Assembly: GCA_963773085.1 (NCBI GenBank)
Contig: CAVYZS010000011.1
Coordinates: 372,001-436,000, forward strand
Length of the DNA: 64,000 nt
Reading direction: 5' to 3'
Origin: JAENVT01 sp963773085
GTDB taxonomy: Bacteria > Actinomycetota > Acidimicrobiia > Acidimicrobiales > Ilumatobacteraceae
A model generated the notes under the pieces. The model made no database searches. It was given only the letters and a program-made list of their open reading frames with translations, and was not told where the DNA came from. Within the stretch, counting starts at the first letter, position 1. Every line of letters begins with the position of its first letter. Both the position numbers and the translations under genes were made by a program. Shown piece after piece: positions 9,338 through 17,731 of the stretch.

Positions 9338-9384
9338 GGGCGATGAGAGATGAGCCGGTGCCGGCCGCACATCTCTCATCGCCC
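9338..9384. terminator. Perfect 15-bp inverted repeat after tsaD, possible terminator
   Basis: GGGCGATGAGAGATG (9338-9352) is exactly complementary to CATCTCTCATCGCCC (9370-9384), with a 17-base GC-rich loop that contains a smaller palindrome. It starts six bases after the tsaD stop and ends 25 bases before the chosen dus start. There is no T-run, so a simple intrinsic terminator is not assured; an attenuator or mRNA-stabilising hairpin is equally possible. Confidence 0.5.
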
Positions 9385-9408
9385 GAATGGGCTCGTAGCC
9401 TGGGGCGG

Positions 9409-10530
9409 GTGAGGATCGGCACGTTCACCCCCGTTGCGCCTGTGGTCCTGGCGCCGATGGCCGGGGTCACCAACGCGCCCTTTCGGTCCTTGTGCCGCCA
9501 GTTCGCACCTGGCCTGGTGTACGTCAACGAGATGGTGATGGCTACCGCCGTCGTGCACGGCAACTCCAAGACCGAGCGGATGATGACCTTCGCCGCCGAC
9601 GAGCAGCCGCGCAGCTTGCAGATCTACGGAAGCGATCCCGTGATCCTCGGCGAGGCCATTCGCCTGCTGTGCGACCGCGACCACGTCGACCACATCGACA
9701 TCAACTTCGGCTGCCCGGCGGCGAAGGTCACGCGCAAAGGCGGCGGAGCAGCGGTGCCGGCGAAGCCCAATCTGTTGCGAGCCATTCTTCGCGATGCCGT
9801 GGCTGCGGCGTCGCCCTACGGCGTACCGGTCACGATCAAGTTCCGCAAGGGGCTGTTCGATTCACTGTTGACCTACATCATGACCGGCCGCATTGCCGTC
9901 GATGAAGGGATCGCGGCGATCGCTCTGCATGCCCGGACTGCGGAGCAGCACTACGCCGGCACCGCCGACTGGAACGCAATCGGCGAGTTGAAGGCTGCCG
10001 TCCCGGAGATCCCTGTGCTGGGCAACGGCGACATCTGGGAGGCCGGCGACGCCGTGGCGATGATGCGGGCGACCGGATGTGACGGTGTTGTCGTCGGTCG
10101 CGGGTGTCTCGGGCGACCCTGGCTGTTCCGCGATCTGGTCGAGGCGCTCAACGGACGACCCGTGCCGCCGTCGCCGTCGCTCGGGGAGGCCTGTGCTGTG
10201 ATGGCCCGCCACGGCAACTTGCTGGCCGGCCATCTCGGCGAGAACCTGGCGATGCGCGACTTTCGCAAACACACCTCGTGGTATCTCACCGGCTACCCGG
10301 TCGGTGGCGAGATCCGGCGGCGGTTCGCCAACATCTCGACCCTCGGTGAGATGGACGACCTGATCTCCACGCTCGACCCGGCGACGGCACTCGTCGTGGG
10401 TGGCGAGCGGATCCGCCGTGGTCACACCAACGGACCCATCCGCGTCGCCCTTCCCGATGGCTACCTGGATCATCTCGACGACCTGGTCGTGCCGGATGAC
10501 TCGCATGTGATGGCGCTCAGCGGCGGATGA
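9409..10530 (+). CDS. dus: tRNA-dihydrouridine synthase
   Basis: A 373-residue FMN TIM-barrel enzyme that reduces uridines in the tRNA D-loop. The FMN loop APMAGVTNAPFR is near residue 14. DINFGCPAAKVTRKGGG carries the catalytic Cys, TIKFRKG and LHARTAEQHYAG follow, and VVVGRGCLGRPW is the phosphate loop. The GTG at 9409 gives the usual short leader before the barrel; an ATG at 9343 is in frame but lies inside the hairpin, so I rejected it. The stop overlaps the maf start (ATGA). Confidence 0.9.
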   Translation: MRIGTFTPVAPVVLAPMAGVTNAPFRSLCRQFAPGLVYVNEMVMATAVVHGNSKTERMMTFAADEQPRSLQIYGSDPVILGEAIRLLCDRDHVDHIDINFGCPAAKVTRKGGGAAVPAKPNLLRAILRDAVAAASPYGVPVTIKFRKGLFDSLLTYIMTGRIAVDEGIAAIALHARTAEQHYAGTADWNAIGELKAAVPEIPVLGNGDIWEAGDAVAMMRATGCDGVVVGRGCLGRPWLFRDLVEALNGRPVPPSPSLGEACAVMARHGNLLAGHLGENLAMRDFRKHTSWYLTGYPVGGEIRRRFANISTLGEMDDLISTLDPATALVVGGERIRRGHTNGPIRVALPDGYLDHLDDLVVPDDSHVMALSGG

Positions 10531-11105
10531 CCACAGTCGTACTCGCCTCGGCGTCGCCGCGCCGGCACGAGTTGCTGGCTCAGATCGGGGTGCCGTTCAT
10601 CGTGCGGGTCCCCACCATCGACGAGTCGCCCGAACCCGGCGAACCCCCTGACGAATATGTGCGTCGGCTGGCGTTTGCCAAGGCTGCCGCGGTCGAGGTT
10701 GCCGCCGACGAACTGGTGATCGCAGCAGACACCACCGTGGATGTCGGCGGGAGGATCCTGGGCAAGCCGCTCGACGAGGACGACGCCGCCTCGATGCTGC
10801 GCAGCCTGTCGGGGCGTACCCATCGGGTGCACACCGGCGTTGCCGTGCGCCACGGCGATCATGAGGTCGCCGAGGTCTGCACGACGCTGGTGACGTTCGT
10901 CGGGCTCGACGAGGCAACGATTGCGTGGTACGTGTCGACCGGTGAACCGATGGGCAAGGCGGGGGCATACGCCCTTCAGGGCGCAGGAGGCGCCTTGGTG
11001 CGCGACGTACGCGGCAGCGTCAGCAACGTGATCGGTCTGCCGCTTCACGTCGTGATCGAACTGGCCGGTCGCAGTGGTATCGATCTGTTGAAGGCGGCTG
11101 GATGA
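10527..11105 (+). CDS. maf: Maf-family nucleoside triphosphate pyrophosphatase
   Basis: A 192-residue Maf protein. It has the substrate loop LASASPRRHELL, the catalytic block IAADTTVDVGGRILGKP, SGRTHRVHTGVA and GKAGAYALQGAGG. Maf proteins hydrolyse non-canonical or modified NTPs and release pyrophosphate. The exact substrate (dTTP/UTP versus m7GTP) cannot be fixed from these motifs. It is coupled to dus by a 4-base overlap and ends the plus-strand housekeeping run; the next two genes are on the other strand. Confidence 0.9.
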   Translation: MTTVVLASASPRRHELLAQIGVPFIVRVPTIDESPEPGEPPDEYVRRLAFAKAAAVEVAADELVIAADTTVDVGGRILGKPLDEDDAASMLRSLSGRTHRVHTGVAVRHGDHEVAEVCTTLVTFVGLDEATIAWYVSTGEPMGKAGAYALQGAGGALVRDVRGSVSNVIGLPLHVVIELAGRSGIDLLKAAG

Positions 11106-11135
11106 CCGTCGCCGGTCAGGTCCGGTCCGATCGGG

Positions 11136-12617
11136 TCACGTCAACGGCCATGCGGCCACTGTTGCCCCGCTGTTGTCGACGATCTGGGCGGTGAACGGAG
11201 CCGGTTCGGGGAACACGTACGCCGCGAACTGGTCAGAAAATCCGGGATCGAGCTCGACGAACGACGACACTGCCGAGGGCAGACCGTTGGGATTGACGTG
11301 CAGTTCGGCGCCCGTCATCGATCGCGGCACCTTGGCCAGCACATACGTCCGGCCGTGCTCGACGAGGGTTTCGATGCTCGGTGAGGCATCTGCCTGGCTC
11401 GGAAGCGTCTCGCTGGGCACCGTCGAGTCCCCTGGCTGACCGATCCACCACGTGTACCCGCCGACGGGGTCGTCGCGGTTGTGGGCGGAGACCTGAACCG
11501 TCCATGCCCAACCGTCGGCGAGCATTCCCGACGCAAGGTTTCGAGGCACCTCGGCGTCGACGAGGGCACCGGGTACCGAGCTCGGGCCGAGCAACGTGGT
11601 GACGTCGGTGTTCGGGCTGCGGTGCACCGTCGCGGCGATGACCGCAAGACGTTCGGCGGCGATGTTTCCGCGCAGTGTGACCAGGTGGTCGCCGTCGCGG
11701 AGCTGAACGATCGAGATTCCGGGCTCGGCGGCCGAATGTCCGACGATTGCCGGGAGCCCGTTGACGTTGAACGTCGTCGTGTCCCGCAACGCGAACCGGG
11801 TGGCCATGTCGTTGTCTGCGGGCGAGTAACCAGCGACGGTGATGGTGAAGCTCTCGGCCAAACCGGCCGACGTTGTCGCGGTGTAGCCAACCATGGCGAC
11901 GGGCACACCGTACAGCGTCGTCGCCGGATCGGAGTCGAGCAACCGCGTGTGGTCGGTCGTGAAGAAGGTGTCGCGATATCGAATCGTCGAGTTGACGACG
12001 GAGGCCGAGTCCGCCAAGCGGAGTAGCTGTCGATCCGCCCAGCCGAACGCGGTCACCTCCAGCTCGATGCCGTTCTTGGTGAACGACAGCCGCGACTGAC
12101 CCGACGCTGGATCGTGTTCGACGACGACCTCGGTGGAGCCGACAACAGTTCGGTATGCGTTGCGGCCCGTGACGTGGCGGGTCTGACGCGACACCTCGAA
12201 CCACGATCCGGTGGTGGACGTCGCGCCGGCGGTGGCCCACAGTTCTGCGGTCCCACCGTCGCCGAAGCTGCCGCCAGGCTCGAGTTTCTCGGCAAAGTCC
12301 AGCGTGAAGCCGGGTGGAGCCGGGTCGGCCAGGTAGTAGTCGGCGGCGACGATGATCGGTGACGCCTGGACGATGGACGACGGAGTCGCCGTTGGTCTCG
12401 GCGCCGTCGTCGGTGTCGTTCGGGTGGTCGCATCGAACGACACCGCCGAGGCGATCACGCAGGCCACGACCACCGTCAGCCCGGCGACGACTACCACGGA
12501 TGCAACTCGGCGCCGGCCCCCAGAGTCGTCGGTTTCGGCGGGAGCACCGTCACCGAATGCGCCAGTGTCGTCGTCGTCGATGATCTCGATGATCTCGGCC
12601 GACGACTCGGTCCTCAC
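11136..12617 (-). CDS. Single-pass membrane protein, tandem paralogue B (unknown function)
   Basis: A 493-residue protein I do not recognise. The N-terminus carries an acidic motif, EIIEIIDDDDTGAFG (about 8-22), then about 20 polar residues and one hydrophobic segment (about 40-62). A Thr/Pro/Ala linker follows, then a large region rich in Thr, Ser and Val that is presumably extracytoplasmic. The adjacent upstream gene has the same plan with the motif EIIEILDDDTNAFG, and the C-termini also match (AQIVDNSGATVAAWP here, AQIVAGDGTVLATWP there), so they are tandem duplicates. The GTG start overlaps the upstream stop (GTGA). No catalytic motif or cysteine cluster is visible. Confidence 0.75.
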   Translation of the reverse strand: MRTESSAEIIEIIDDDDTGAFGDGAPAETDDSGGRRRVASVVVVAGLTVVVACVIASAVSFDATTRTTPTTAPRPTATPSSIVQASPIIVAADYYLADPAPPGFTLDFAEKLEPGGSFGDGGTAELWATAGATSTTGSWFEVSRQTRHVTGRNAYRTVVGSTEVVVEHDPASGQSRLSFTKNGIELEVTAFGWADRQLLRLADSASVVNSTIRYRDTFFTTDHTRLLDSDPATTLYGVPVAMVGYTATTSAGLAESFTITVAGYSPADNDMATRFALRDTTTFNVNGLPAIVGHSAAEPGISIVQLRDGDHLVTLRGNIAAERLAVIAATVHRSPNTDVTTLLGPSSVPGALVDAEVPRNLASGMLADGWAWTVQVSAHNRDDPVGGYTWWIGQPGDSTVPSETLPSQADASPSIETLVEHGRTYVLAKVPRSMTGAELHVNPNGLPSAVSSFVELDPGFSDQFAAYVFPEPAPFTAQIVDNSGATVAAWPLT

Positions 12618-14155
12618 GGCGAGGGCCAGGTGGCGAGCACGGTTCCGTCGCCGGCCACGATCTGGGCGGTGTACTGCACCGGTTCGCTGAACGCGTACGC
12701 AGCGAAGGTACGGTCCAGGGTCGGGTCGATTTCGTTGAACGGAGCGATCACCGTGTCGAGTCCGGCGCGTGCGACGTGCAGCTCGGCCGTCGCGGCGATC
12801 GAACGGGGAAGGTCGGCCAGCACATAGGTACGCCGGCTGTCGACGACAGTGCTGATCTTGGCGGTGTCGTCAACCTCGGTTCCGAACCGATTGCCGTCCC
12901 ACTGCCAGCTGACGACCCGATGCTGGTTGGAGAACTTTTCCATCCCAACTCGAATCGTCCACAGGTTGGACTCGGCGTCGGTGCCGAACGAGACCGGCAC
13001 CGGCTGCGTCTCCTCGAAGTCGCCGAAGTTGTCGTTGCCGCCGTTGTTGGCAGCTTGGAACTGCATCCCCTGCCACTCGTCCTCGGAGACCTGGTGGACC
13101 GTTTGGGCGATGGAAATCAGCTGTGGCACCGGCATGGTTCCGGAGACCGTGACGATGTGATCGCCGGCGATCCAGGTGGCCATTGTGAGGTCCGCCTGGC
13201 CGAGCACCGCACCGCCGACCGCAACATGCCCATCGACTGCGAAGGTCGTGGGGTGGTCGAGGAAGAACCGTAGTGCGATCTGCCGGTCAAGGGTGCTACC
13301 TCCCTCGCGGGCCGATGGCCGCTGGGCGACGAGGATGCCGACACCGCCGGTGGATGAGTCGGCGGTCGTGTAGTAGACCTGCTCCACCGGGAAGCCTTCG
13401 AGTGCGATCCAGGGTTCGACCGAGCTCATCAGCCGGTGGTCCGCGATCAGTGATGGGTCGGCGAACCGGATGTTGTCGGCGCGACTGACGGCGATCGAGT
13501 CGGCGAGGCGAATCAAGTCCTCGTCACTCCATCCGAACGCAGTGAGCGTCGCGGCTGTCGTCCCGGCTGCGGCGAACTGGGCTGTCGACTGACCTGAGGA
13601 CATGTGTGAGATGGCGATCGATTGCTGATCGGTCAGCACGCGGTATGCGTCCGTGGCGAAGATGCTCTGCCGGCCCCCCGGATATGTGCTGATCGAGAAC
13701 CACCGCCCGGAACTCACTGCGGCGCCGTCCGTGGCGAACAACGCGTAGTTGCCAGGCGCGACGTAACTCCCACCCCCGTCGAACTGCTGTTGGATGTCGG
13801 CGTACTGAACCGAGAACTCTCGCGGGAGGTCGGCCGCGTAGTAGGGGACCAACGGAGCAGGGACGGTCGTCGAGGTGACCGGCACCGTGGTCGTGCCGGC
13901 GATGGTGGAGCTGGTGGCGGGCGCAGTCTTCGGTAGGCCGCTCGTCGACGCCGATGTCGCCACGCCGTAACCGATCAGGGCGATGAGGGCGGCGGCAGCG
14001 ACCGGGCCGATCCAGCGGGGGCCACCGTTGTCGTGGCTCGTCAGCGGCGAAGCGCGATTGCCGAACGCATTGGTGTCGTCGTCGAGGATCTCGATGATCT
14101 CCGGCGGCGCGTCGCCCTGCAGGCCTGTGGCCCTCACGTCGCGAGTATCGCGCAT
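12614..14155 (-). CDS. Single-pass membrane protein, tandem paralogue A (unknown function)
   Basis: A 513-residue protein built like its downstream neighbour: N-terminal motif EIIEILDDDTNAFG (about 19-32), one hydrophobic segment (about 53-70), a Thr/Ser-rich linker, and a long exported region with repeated LADS and LYV-LA stretches. Several internal blocks align with the paralogue, for example AFGW-D--L-RLADS and TYVLA--PRS. The gene is divergent from groES, so its promoter lies next to the CIRCE elements and may feel heat-shock control (inference). The start codon is not certain; an in-frame GTG further in would remove a few residues. Confidence 0.75.
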   Translation of the reverse strand: MRDTRDVRATGLQGDAPPEIIEILDDDTNAFGNRASPLTSHDNGGPRWIGPVAAAALIALIGYGVATSASTSGLPKTAPATSSTIAGTTTVPVTSTTVPAPLVPYYAADLPREFSVQYADIQQQFDGGGSYVAPGNYALFATDGAAVSSGRWFSISTYPGGRQSIFATDAYRVLTDQQSIAISHMSSGQSTAQFAAAGTTAATLTAFGWSDEDLIRLADSIAVSRADNIRFADPSLIADHRLMSSVEPWIALEGFPVEQVYYTTADSSTGGVGILVAQRPSAREGGSTLDRQIALRFFLDHPTTFAVDGHVAVGGAVLGQADLTMATWIAGDHIVTVSGTMPVPQLISIAQTVHQVSEDEWQGMQFQAANNGGNDNFGDFEETQPVPVSFGTDAESNLWTIRVGMEKFSNQHRVVSWQWDGNRFGTEVDDTAKISTVVDSRRTYVLADLPRSIAATAELHVARAGLDTVIAPFNEIDPTLDRTFAAYAFSEPVQYTAQIVAGDGTVLATWPSP

Positions 14156-14180
14156 CGCCGGGCGATCGGCCCGTCGGTCG

Positions 14181-14207
14181 TTAGCACTCTCGCCTCCCGG
14201 TTGCTAA
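14181..14207. promoter_or_regulatory. CIRCE-like element 1 (HrcA operator), imperfect
   Basis: TTAGCACTC - 9 bases - GGTTGCTAA. The left half matches the CIRCE consensus exactly and the right half differs at two of nine positions from GAGTGCTAA. It lies between groES and the divergent membrane-protein gene. Confidence 0.75.
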
Positions 14208-14229
14208 CGGCGACCGCCACCGCCTAGGA

Positions 14230-14256
14230 TTGGCACTCGCGGTAGCCGAGTGCTAA
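14230..14256. promoter_or_regulatory. CIRCE element 2 (HrcA operator)
   Basis: TTGGCACTC - 9 bases - GAGTGCTAA, differing from the consensus TTAGCACTC-N9-GAGTGCTAA by one base. It lies 66 bases before the groES ATG. Two CIRCE copies upstream of groE in a high-GC actinobacterium imply HrcA repression of the chaperonin operon; hrcA itself is not in the window. Confidence 0.9.
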
Positions 14257-14322
14257 CGCGCAAACGCAATACGTAATTCTCGACCCACACCCGAGTGCCC
14301 ATGCCAACGGAGGCCCGCACCC

Positions 14323-14616
14323 ATGAATCTCAAGCCCCTCGATGACCGCATTGTCGTCAAGCCCAACGAGGCCGAGCAGACCACCGCGTCCGGTCTGGTC
14401 ATCCCCGACACCGCCAAGGAGAAGCCGCAGCAGGGCGAAGTGCTCGCCGTCGGCCCCGGCCGCTGGAGCGACGACAAGGGCGCCCACGCCGCGCTCGACA
14501 TCAAGGTCGGCGACACCGTCCTGTACTCGAAGTACGGCGGCACGGAAGTCACCATCGAAGGCGACGACCTGTTGATCCTCACCAGCCGTGACGTGCTGGC
14601 GATCGTCGGCAAGTGA
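14323..14616 (+). CDS. groES: Co-chaperonin GroES
   Basis: A 97-residue protein of normal GroES length, starting MNLKPLDDRIVVKPNEAEQ. It has the mobile-loop region TTASGLVIPDTAKEKPQQG and GDTVLYSKYGGTEV. GroES caps the GroEL ring during ATP-dependent folding in the cytoplasm. It starts after two CIRCE operators and 14 bases separate it from groEL. Confidence 0.97.
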   Translation: MNLKPLDDRIVVKPNEAEQTTASGLVIPDTAKEKPQQGEVLAVGPGRWSDDKGAHAALDIKVGDTVLYSKYGGTEVTIEGDDLLILTSRDVLAIVGK

Positions 14617-14630
14617 GCTGACCGACCAAC

Positions 14631-16277
14631 ATGGCAAAGCAACTGAAGTTTGACGACGAGGCGCGTCGCGCCCTCGAAACCGGCGTGAACAAGTTGGCCG
14701 ACACGGTCAAGGTCACGCTCGGGCCCAAGGGTCGCAACGTCGTGCTCGACAAGAAGTTCGGCGCACCGACCATCACCAACGACGGCGTTTCGATCGCCAA
14801 AGAGATCGAACTCGATGACCCGTACGAAAACATGGGCGCTCAGCTGGTGAAAGAAGTCGCCACCAAGACCAACGACGTCGCCGGCGATGGCACCACCACC
14901 GCCACGGTGCTCGCCCAGGCAATGGTCAACCACGGCATGCGCAACGTCGCCGCCGGAGCCAACCCGATGGGCCTGAAGAAGGGCATCGAGAAGGCTGTGG
15001 CTGCCGCTGTCGAGTCGATCAAGGCGCAGGCCCAGGAGGTCGAGGACAAGGAGCAGATCGCTGCCGTGGCCACGATCTCGGCGGCCGACGCCTCCGTCGG
15101 CGAGGTCATCGCCAACGCGATCGACAAGGTCGGCAAAGACGGTGTGGTCACGGTCGAGGAGTCGAACACGTTCGGCACCGAGCTCGAGTTCACCGAGGGC
15201 ATGCAGTTCGACAAGGGCTACATGTCGCCGTACTTCGTCACCGACGCCGAGCGTCAAGAAGCCGTGCTCGAAGATGCCTACGTGCTGATGAACTCCGGCA
15301 AGATCTCGACGGTGCAGGCCATGTTGCCGGTGCTCGAAGCCGTGATGAAGACCGGTCGTCCGCTCTTGATCATCGCTGAGGACATCGAGGGCGAGGCTCT
15401 GGCCACGCTCGTGGTCAACAAGATCCGCGGCACGTTCAACTCGGCTGCCGTCAAGGCCCCCGGCTTCGGTGATCGTCGCAAGGCGATGCTGCAAGACATG
15501 GCGGTCCTCACCGGCGGCCAGGTCATCAGCGAAGAAGTCGGCCTCAAGCTCGAGAACCTCACCCTCGACCTGCTCGGCCGGGCCAAGCGCGTCATCGTCA
15601 CCAAGGACAACACCACCATCGTCGACGGCGATGGTGAGGCCGACGATGTTGCCGGTCGCATCAACCAGATCAAGGCCGAGATCGACAACACCGACAGCGA
15701 CTGGGACCGAGAGAAGCTGCAGGAGCGTCTCGCCAAGCTGGCCGGCGGCGTGGCAGTCATCAAGGTCGGCGCCGCCACCGAGGTGGAGCTGAAGGAGAAG
15801 AAGCACCGCATCGAAGACGCGGTGTCGGCAACTCGTGCAGCCATCGAGGAAGGCGTTGTCGCCGGCGGCGGCGTCGCCCTCGTCCGGGCTCGCAAGGCCG
15901 TTGCCGAGGTCGTCGACAGCCTGACGGGCGACGAGGCCACCGGTGCTCGCACCGTGTGGGAGTCGCTGATCGCTCCGTGTCGTCTCATCGCCGACAACGC
16001 CGGCATGGAGGGCGCCGTCGTCGTTCCGCAGGTCGAGGCCGCCAAGGGCTCGATGGGCATGAACGCGGCGACCGGCGAAATGGACGACCTGGTCAAGGCC
16101 GGGATCATCGATCCTGCCAAGGTCACTCGTGCCGCGTTGCAGAACGCGGCTTCGATTGCAGCCCTGGTGCTGACAACCGAATGCATCGTCTCCGACAAGC
16201 CGGAGAAGAAGCAGGCGATGCCGGCCGGTGGTGGCGGCGGAATGGGTGGCGGGATGCCAGGAATGGGAATGATGTAG
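14631..16277 (+). CDS. groEL: Chaperonin GroEL
   Basis: A 548-residue Hsp60 protein. Visible signatures are KVTLGPKGRNVVLDKKFG, the ATP-site block VAGDGTTTATVLAQAMV, the family signature AAIEEGVVAGGG and the flexible glycine/methionine tail ending GGGMPGMGMM. It forms the double-ring folding chamber with GroES. It is co-transcribed with groES and followed by a convincing terminator. Actinobacteria often have a second, unlinked groEL; a Gly/Met tail rather than a His-rich tail suggests the housekeeping copy (inference). Confidence 0.97.
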   Translation: MAKQLKFDDEARRALETGVNKLADTVKVTLGPKGRNVVLDKKFGAPTITNDGVSIAKEIELDDPYENMGAQLVKEVATKTNDVAGDGTTTATVLAQAMVNHGMRNVAAGANPMGLKKGIEKAVAAAVESIKAQAQEVEDKEQIAAVATISAADASVGEVIANAIDKVGKDGVVTVEESNTFGTELEFTEGMQFDKGYMSPYFVTDAERQEAVLEDAYVLMNSGKISTVQAMLPVLEAVMKTGRPLLIIAEDIEGEALATLVVNKIRGTFNSAAVKAPGFGDRRKAMLQDMAVLTGGQVISEEVGLKLENLTLDLLGRAKRVIVTKDNTTIVDGDGEADDVAGRINQIKAEIDNTDSDWDREKLQERLAKLAGGVAVIKVGAATEVELKEKKHRIEDAVSATRAAIEEGVVAGGGVALVRARKAVAEVVDSLTGDEATGARTVWESLIAPCRLIADNAGMEGAVVVPQVEAAKGSMGMNAATGEMDDLVKAGIIDPAKVTRAALQNAASIAALVLTTECIVSDKPEKKQAMPAGGGGGMGGGMPGMGMM

Positions 16278-16312
16278 AGCCCTCGGGCGTTACAACTGAC
16301 ACCCCCAACTAG

Positions 16313-16359
16313 ACGGCCTCGGTGCAGCGAGCAATCGCCGCCGGGGCCGTTTCAGTTTT
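16313..16359 (+). terminator. Rho-independent terminator of groES-groEL
   Basis: ACGGCCTCGG (16313-16322) pairs with CCGGGGCCGT (16341-16350), one G-T pair, followed by TTCAGTTTT. It lies 36 bases after the groEL stop. Confidence 0.8.
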
Positions 16360-16397
16360 ACCGGCCCGCAAAGTTCGGCAGCGGTAGGCTCCGGGCG

Positions 16398-16862
16398 ATG
16401 GCTGCCACCTCGAAGCGCCCCTTCTGGATGCATCAGATCGTGGAATACATCCTTGGCGGCGCGCTGATTGCCACAGGGCTGCAGAGTCCGACCCCGCTCG
16501 TGCCGAGCGTGGTTGGTGGCCTGGTCATGCTCCATGCGGCGCTGACCATCGGTCCCGTCGGCGCGTTTCGGGTGATCGGTCGCCGCACCCATCGGGTGAT
16601 CGATGTGGTGATCATCTCGATCGAGTTCTTGGCTGTGGTGCAGCCATGGATCGAGCTCGACTCCGGGACGCGGATCATCATCGCGGGCATCGCCTCGGTG
16701 CATCTCTTCGTGTGGTGGCAGACGAATTTCGCCCAGCGCCCCAAGTCGCCCCCTGTGTCGGGCGAAGGTGGCCGCAGCGCCGAGGTCGGCCGGTTCGCCG
16801 GCCGGCTCGTCGGCAATGGGGTCAATGCCGTGCGCCGTCCGCGTACGGAGGATGATCGGTAG
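16398..16862 (+). CDS. Small multi-pass membrane protein of unknown function
   Basis: A 154-residue protein I cannot assign. It has about four hydrophobic stretches: near 15-35 (ILGGALIATGL), 38-55, 68-85 (VIDVVIISIEFLAVV) and 92-108. A positively charged tail of about 45 residues follows. The gene stands just behind the groEL terminator with its own start; no convincing membership in an operon with the 55-aa ORF nine bases later can be shown, although spacing allows it. Confidence 0.7.
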   Translation: MAATSKRPFWMHQIVEYILGGALIATGLQSPTPLVPSVVGGLVMLHAALTIGPVGAFRVIGRRTHRVIDVVIISIEFLAVVQPWIELDSGTRIIIAGIASVHLFVWWQTNFAQRPKSPPVSGEGGRSAEVGRFAGRLVGNGVNAVRRPRTEDDR

Positions 16863-16871
16863 CCTGACGGC

Positions 16872-17039
16872 ATGTCGTTCGTCCCTCCGCCGCCGGATCT
16901 CCACAAGCTGCAGATCGCGTGGGAAGAGTGGGAACGTGGGGAGCAGCCCCCGGGCAAGGTGCTCGCCAATCTGAAGACCGCCGGTATGGCGATCGTGCTC
17001 GCCCAGTTGGTCGAGAGTGGCTGGAGCCCCGCTGCATAG
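16872..17039 (+). CDS. 55-residue conserved-looking small protein
   Basis: An ATG-to-TAG frame encoding 55 residues, beginning MSFVPPPPDLHKLQIAWEEW and continuing with an amphipathic helix-like stretch (KVLANLKTAGMAIVLAQLVE). It has no membrane segment or cysteine. It starts nine bases after the membrane-protein stop and overlaps the Nudix gene start by 23 bases. Its composition (Trp, Glu, Lys) looks coding rather than chance, and the start sits at a normal intergenic distance. Function unknown. Confidence 0.55.
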   Translation: MSFVPPPPDLHKLQIAWEEWERGEQPPGKVLANLKTAGMAIVLAQLVESGWSPAA

Positions 17040-17724
17040 TTCGCAATGGCGGCGCGGTGGCGACCAGCGGATCCCTCGACCGCAGGGTTGGAGCCAAGGC
17101 GACATCGCTGCGTGGACGGACATCGTTCGTCCGTTGTCGGCGGAGGATGTGGCTACTGCGGTGGGCCAGCACCCGCAGATCGACGACGTTGCTCCGGCCG
17201 GCACCCTGCGTGCATCGGCGGTCCTCGTGTTGATCGCCGACGGGTCCCACGGCGCCGAGGTCCTGCTGACCCGACGTTCGGAGTCGCTCACCAGTCATCG
17301 TGGCGAGATCAGCTTCCCCGGGGGACGGCTCGATGCCGGCGAGACGTTCGAGGTGGCGGCGTTGCGCGAGGCGCACGAGGAGGTGGCACTGAACCCTGAT
17401 GTAGTCCAGCTCAGTGGCCGCCTCGACCCGATCTCGACGATGGTCAGCCAAAGCTTCATCGTGCCCGTGGTCGGCACCGTCGACGAGCGACCGCCGCTGT
17501 GGCCGGCCGTCGACGAGGTCGACCGCATCTTCTGGGTGCCACTCGTCGACCTGACCCGCGCCGATACCTTCCGCGAGGAGATCTGGCCGGTGAACGGCGA
17601 GCACCGCCCGATCTTCTTCTTCGAACTCGACGATGAAACGATCTGGGGTGCAACGGCGCGGATGCTGCATCAGCTGTTGCGCGTCGCCCTGGGAATCGGG
17701 GGCCCGGAGCCACACGCGCTCTGA
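17017..17724 (+). CDS. Nudix hydrolase, CoA pyrophosphatase type
   Basis: About 235 residues. The Nudix box runs GGRLDAGETFEVAAL then REAHEEVAL (about 105-128), with the usual final Gly replaced by Ala. It is preceded by LLTRRSESLTSHRGEISFPG, the NuDiX-CoA motif (LLTxR..L..H.G.I.FPGG) of CoA/acyl-CoA pyrophosphatases. The likely reaction is hydrolysis of CoA or acyl-CoA to phosphopantetheine and 3',5'-ADP in the cytoplasm. The GTG start at 17017 overlaps the 55-aa ORF; a later start would cut only the poorly conserved leader. Confidence 0.85.
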   Translation: MAGAPLHSSQWRRGGDQRIPRPQGWSQGDIAAWTDIVRPLSAEDVATAVGQHPQIDDVAPAGTLRASAVLVLIADGSHGAEVLLTRRSESLTSHRGEISFPGGRLDAGETFEVAALREAHEEVALNPDVVQLSGRLDPISTMVSQSFIVPVVGTVDERPPLWPAVDEVDRIFWVPLVDLTRADTFREEIWPVNGEHRPIFFFELDDETIWGATARMLHQLLRVALGIGGPEPHAL

Positions 17725-17731
17725 CGATCTG

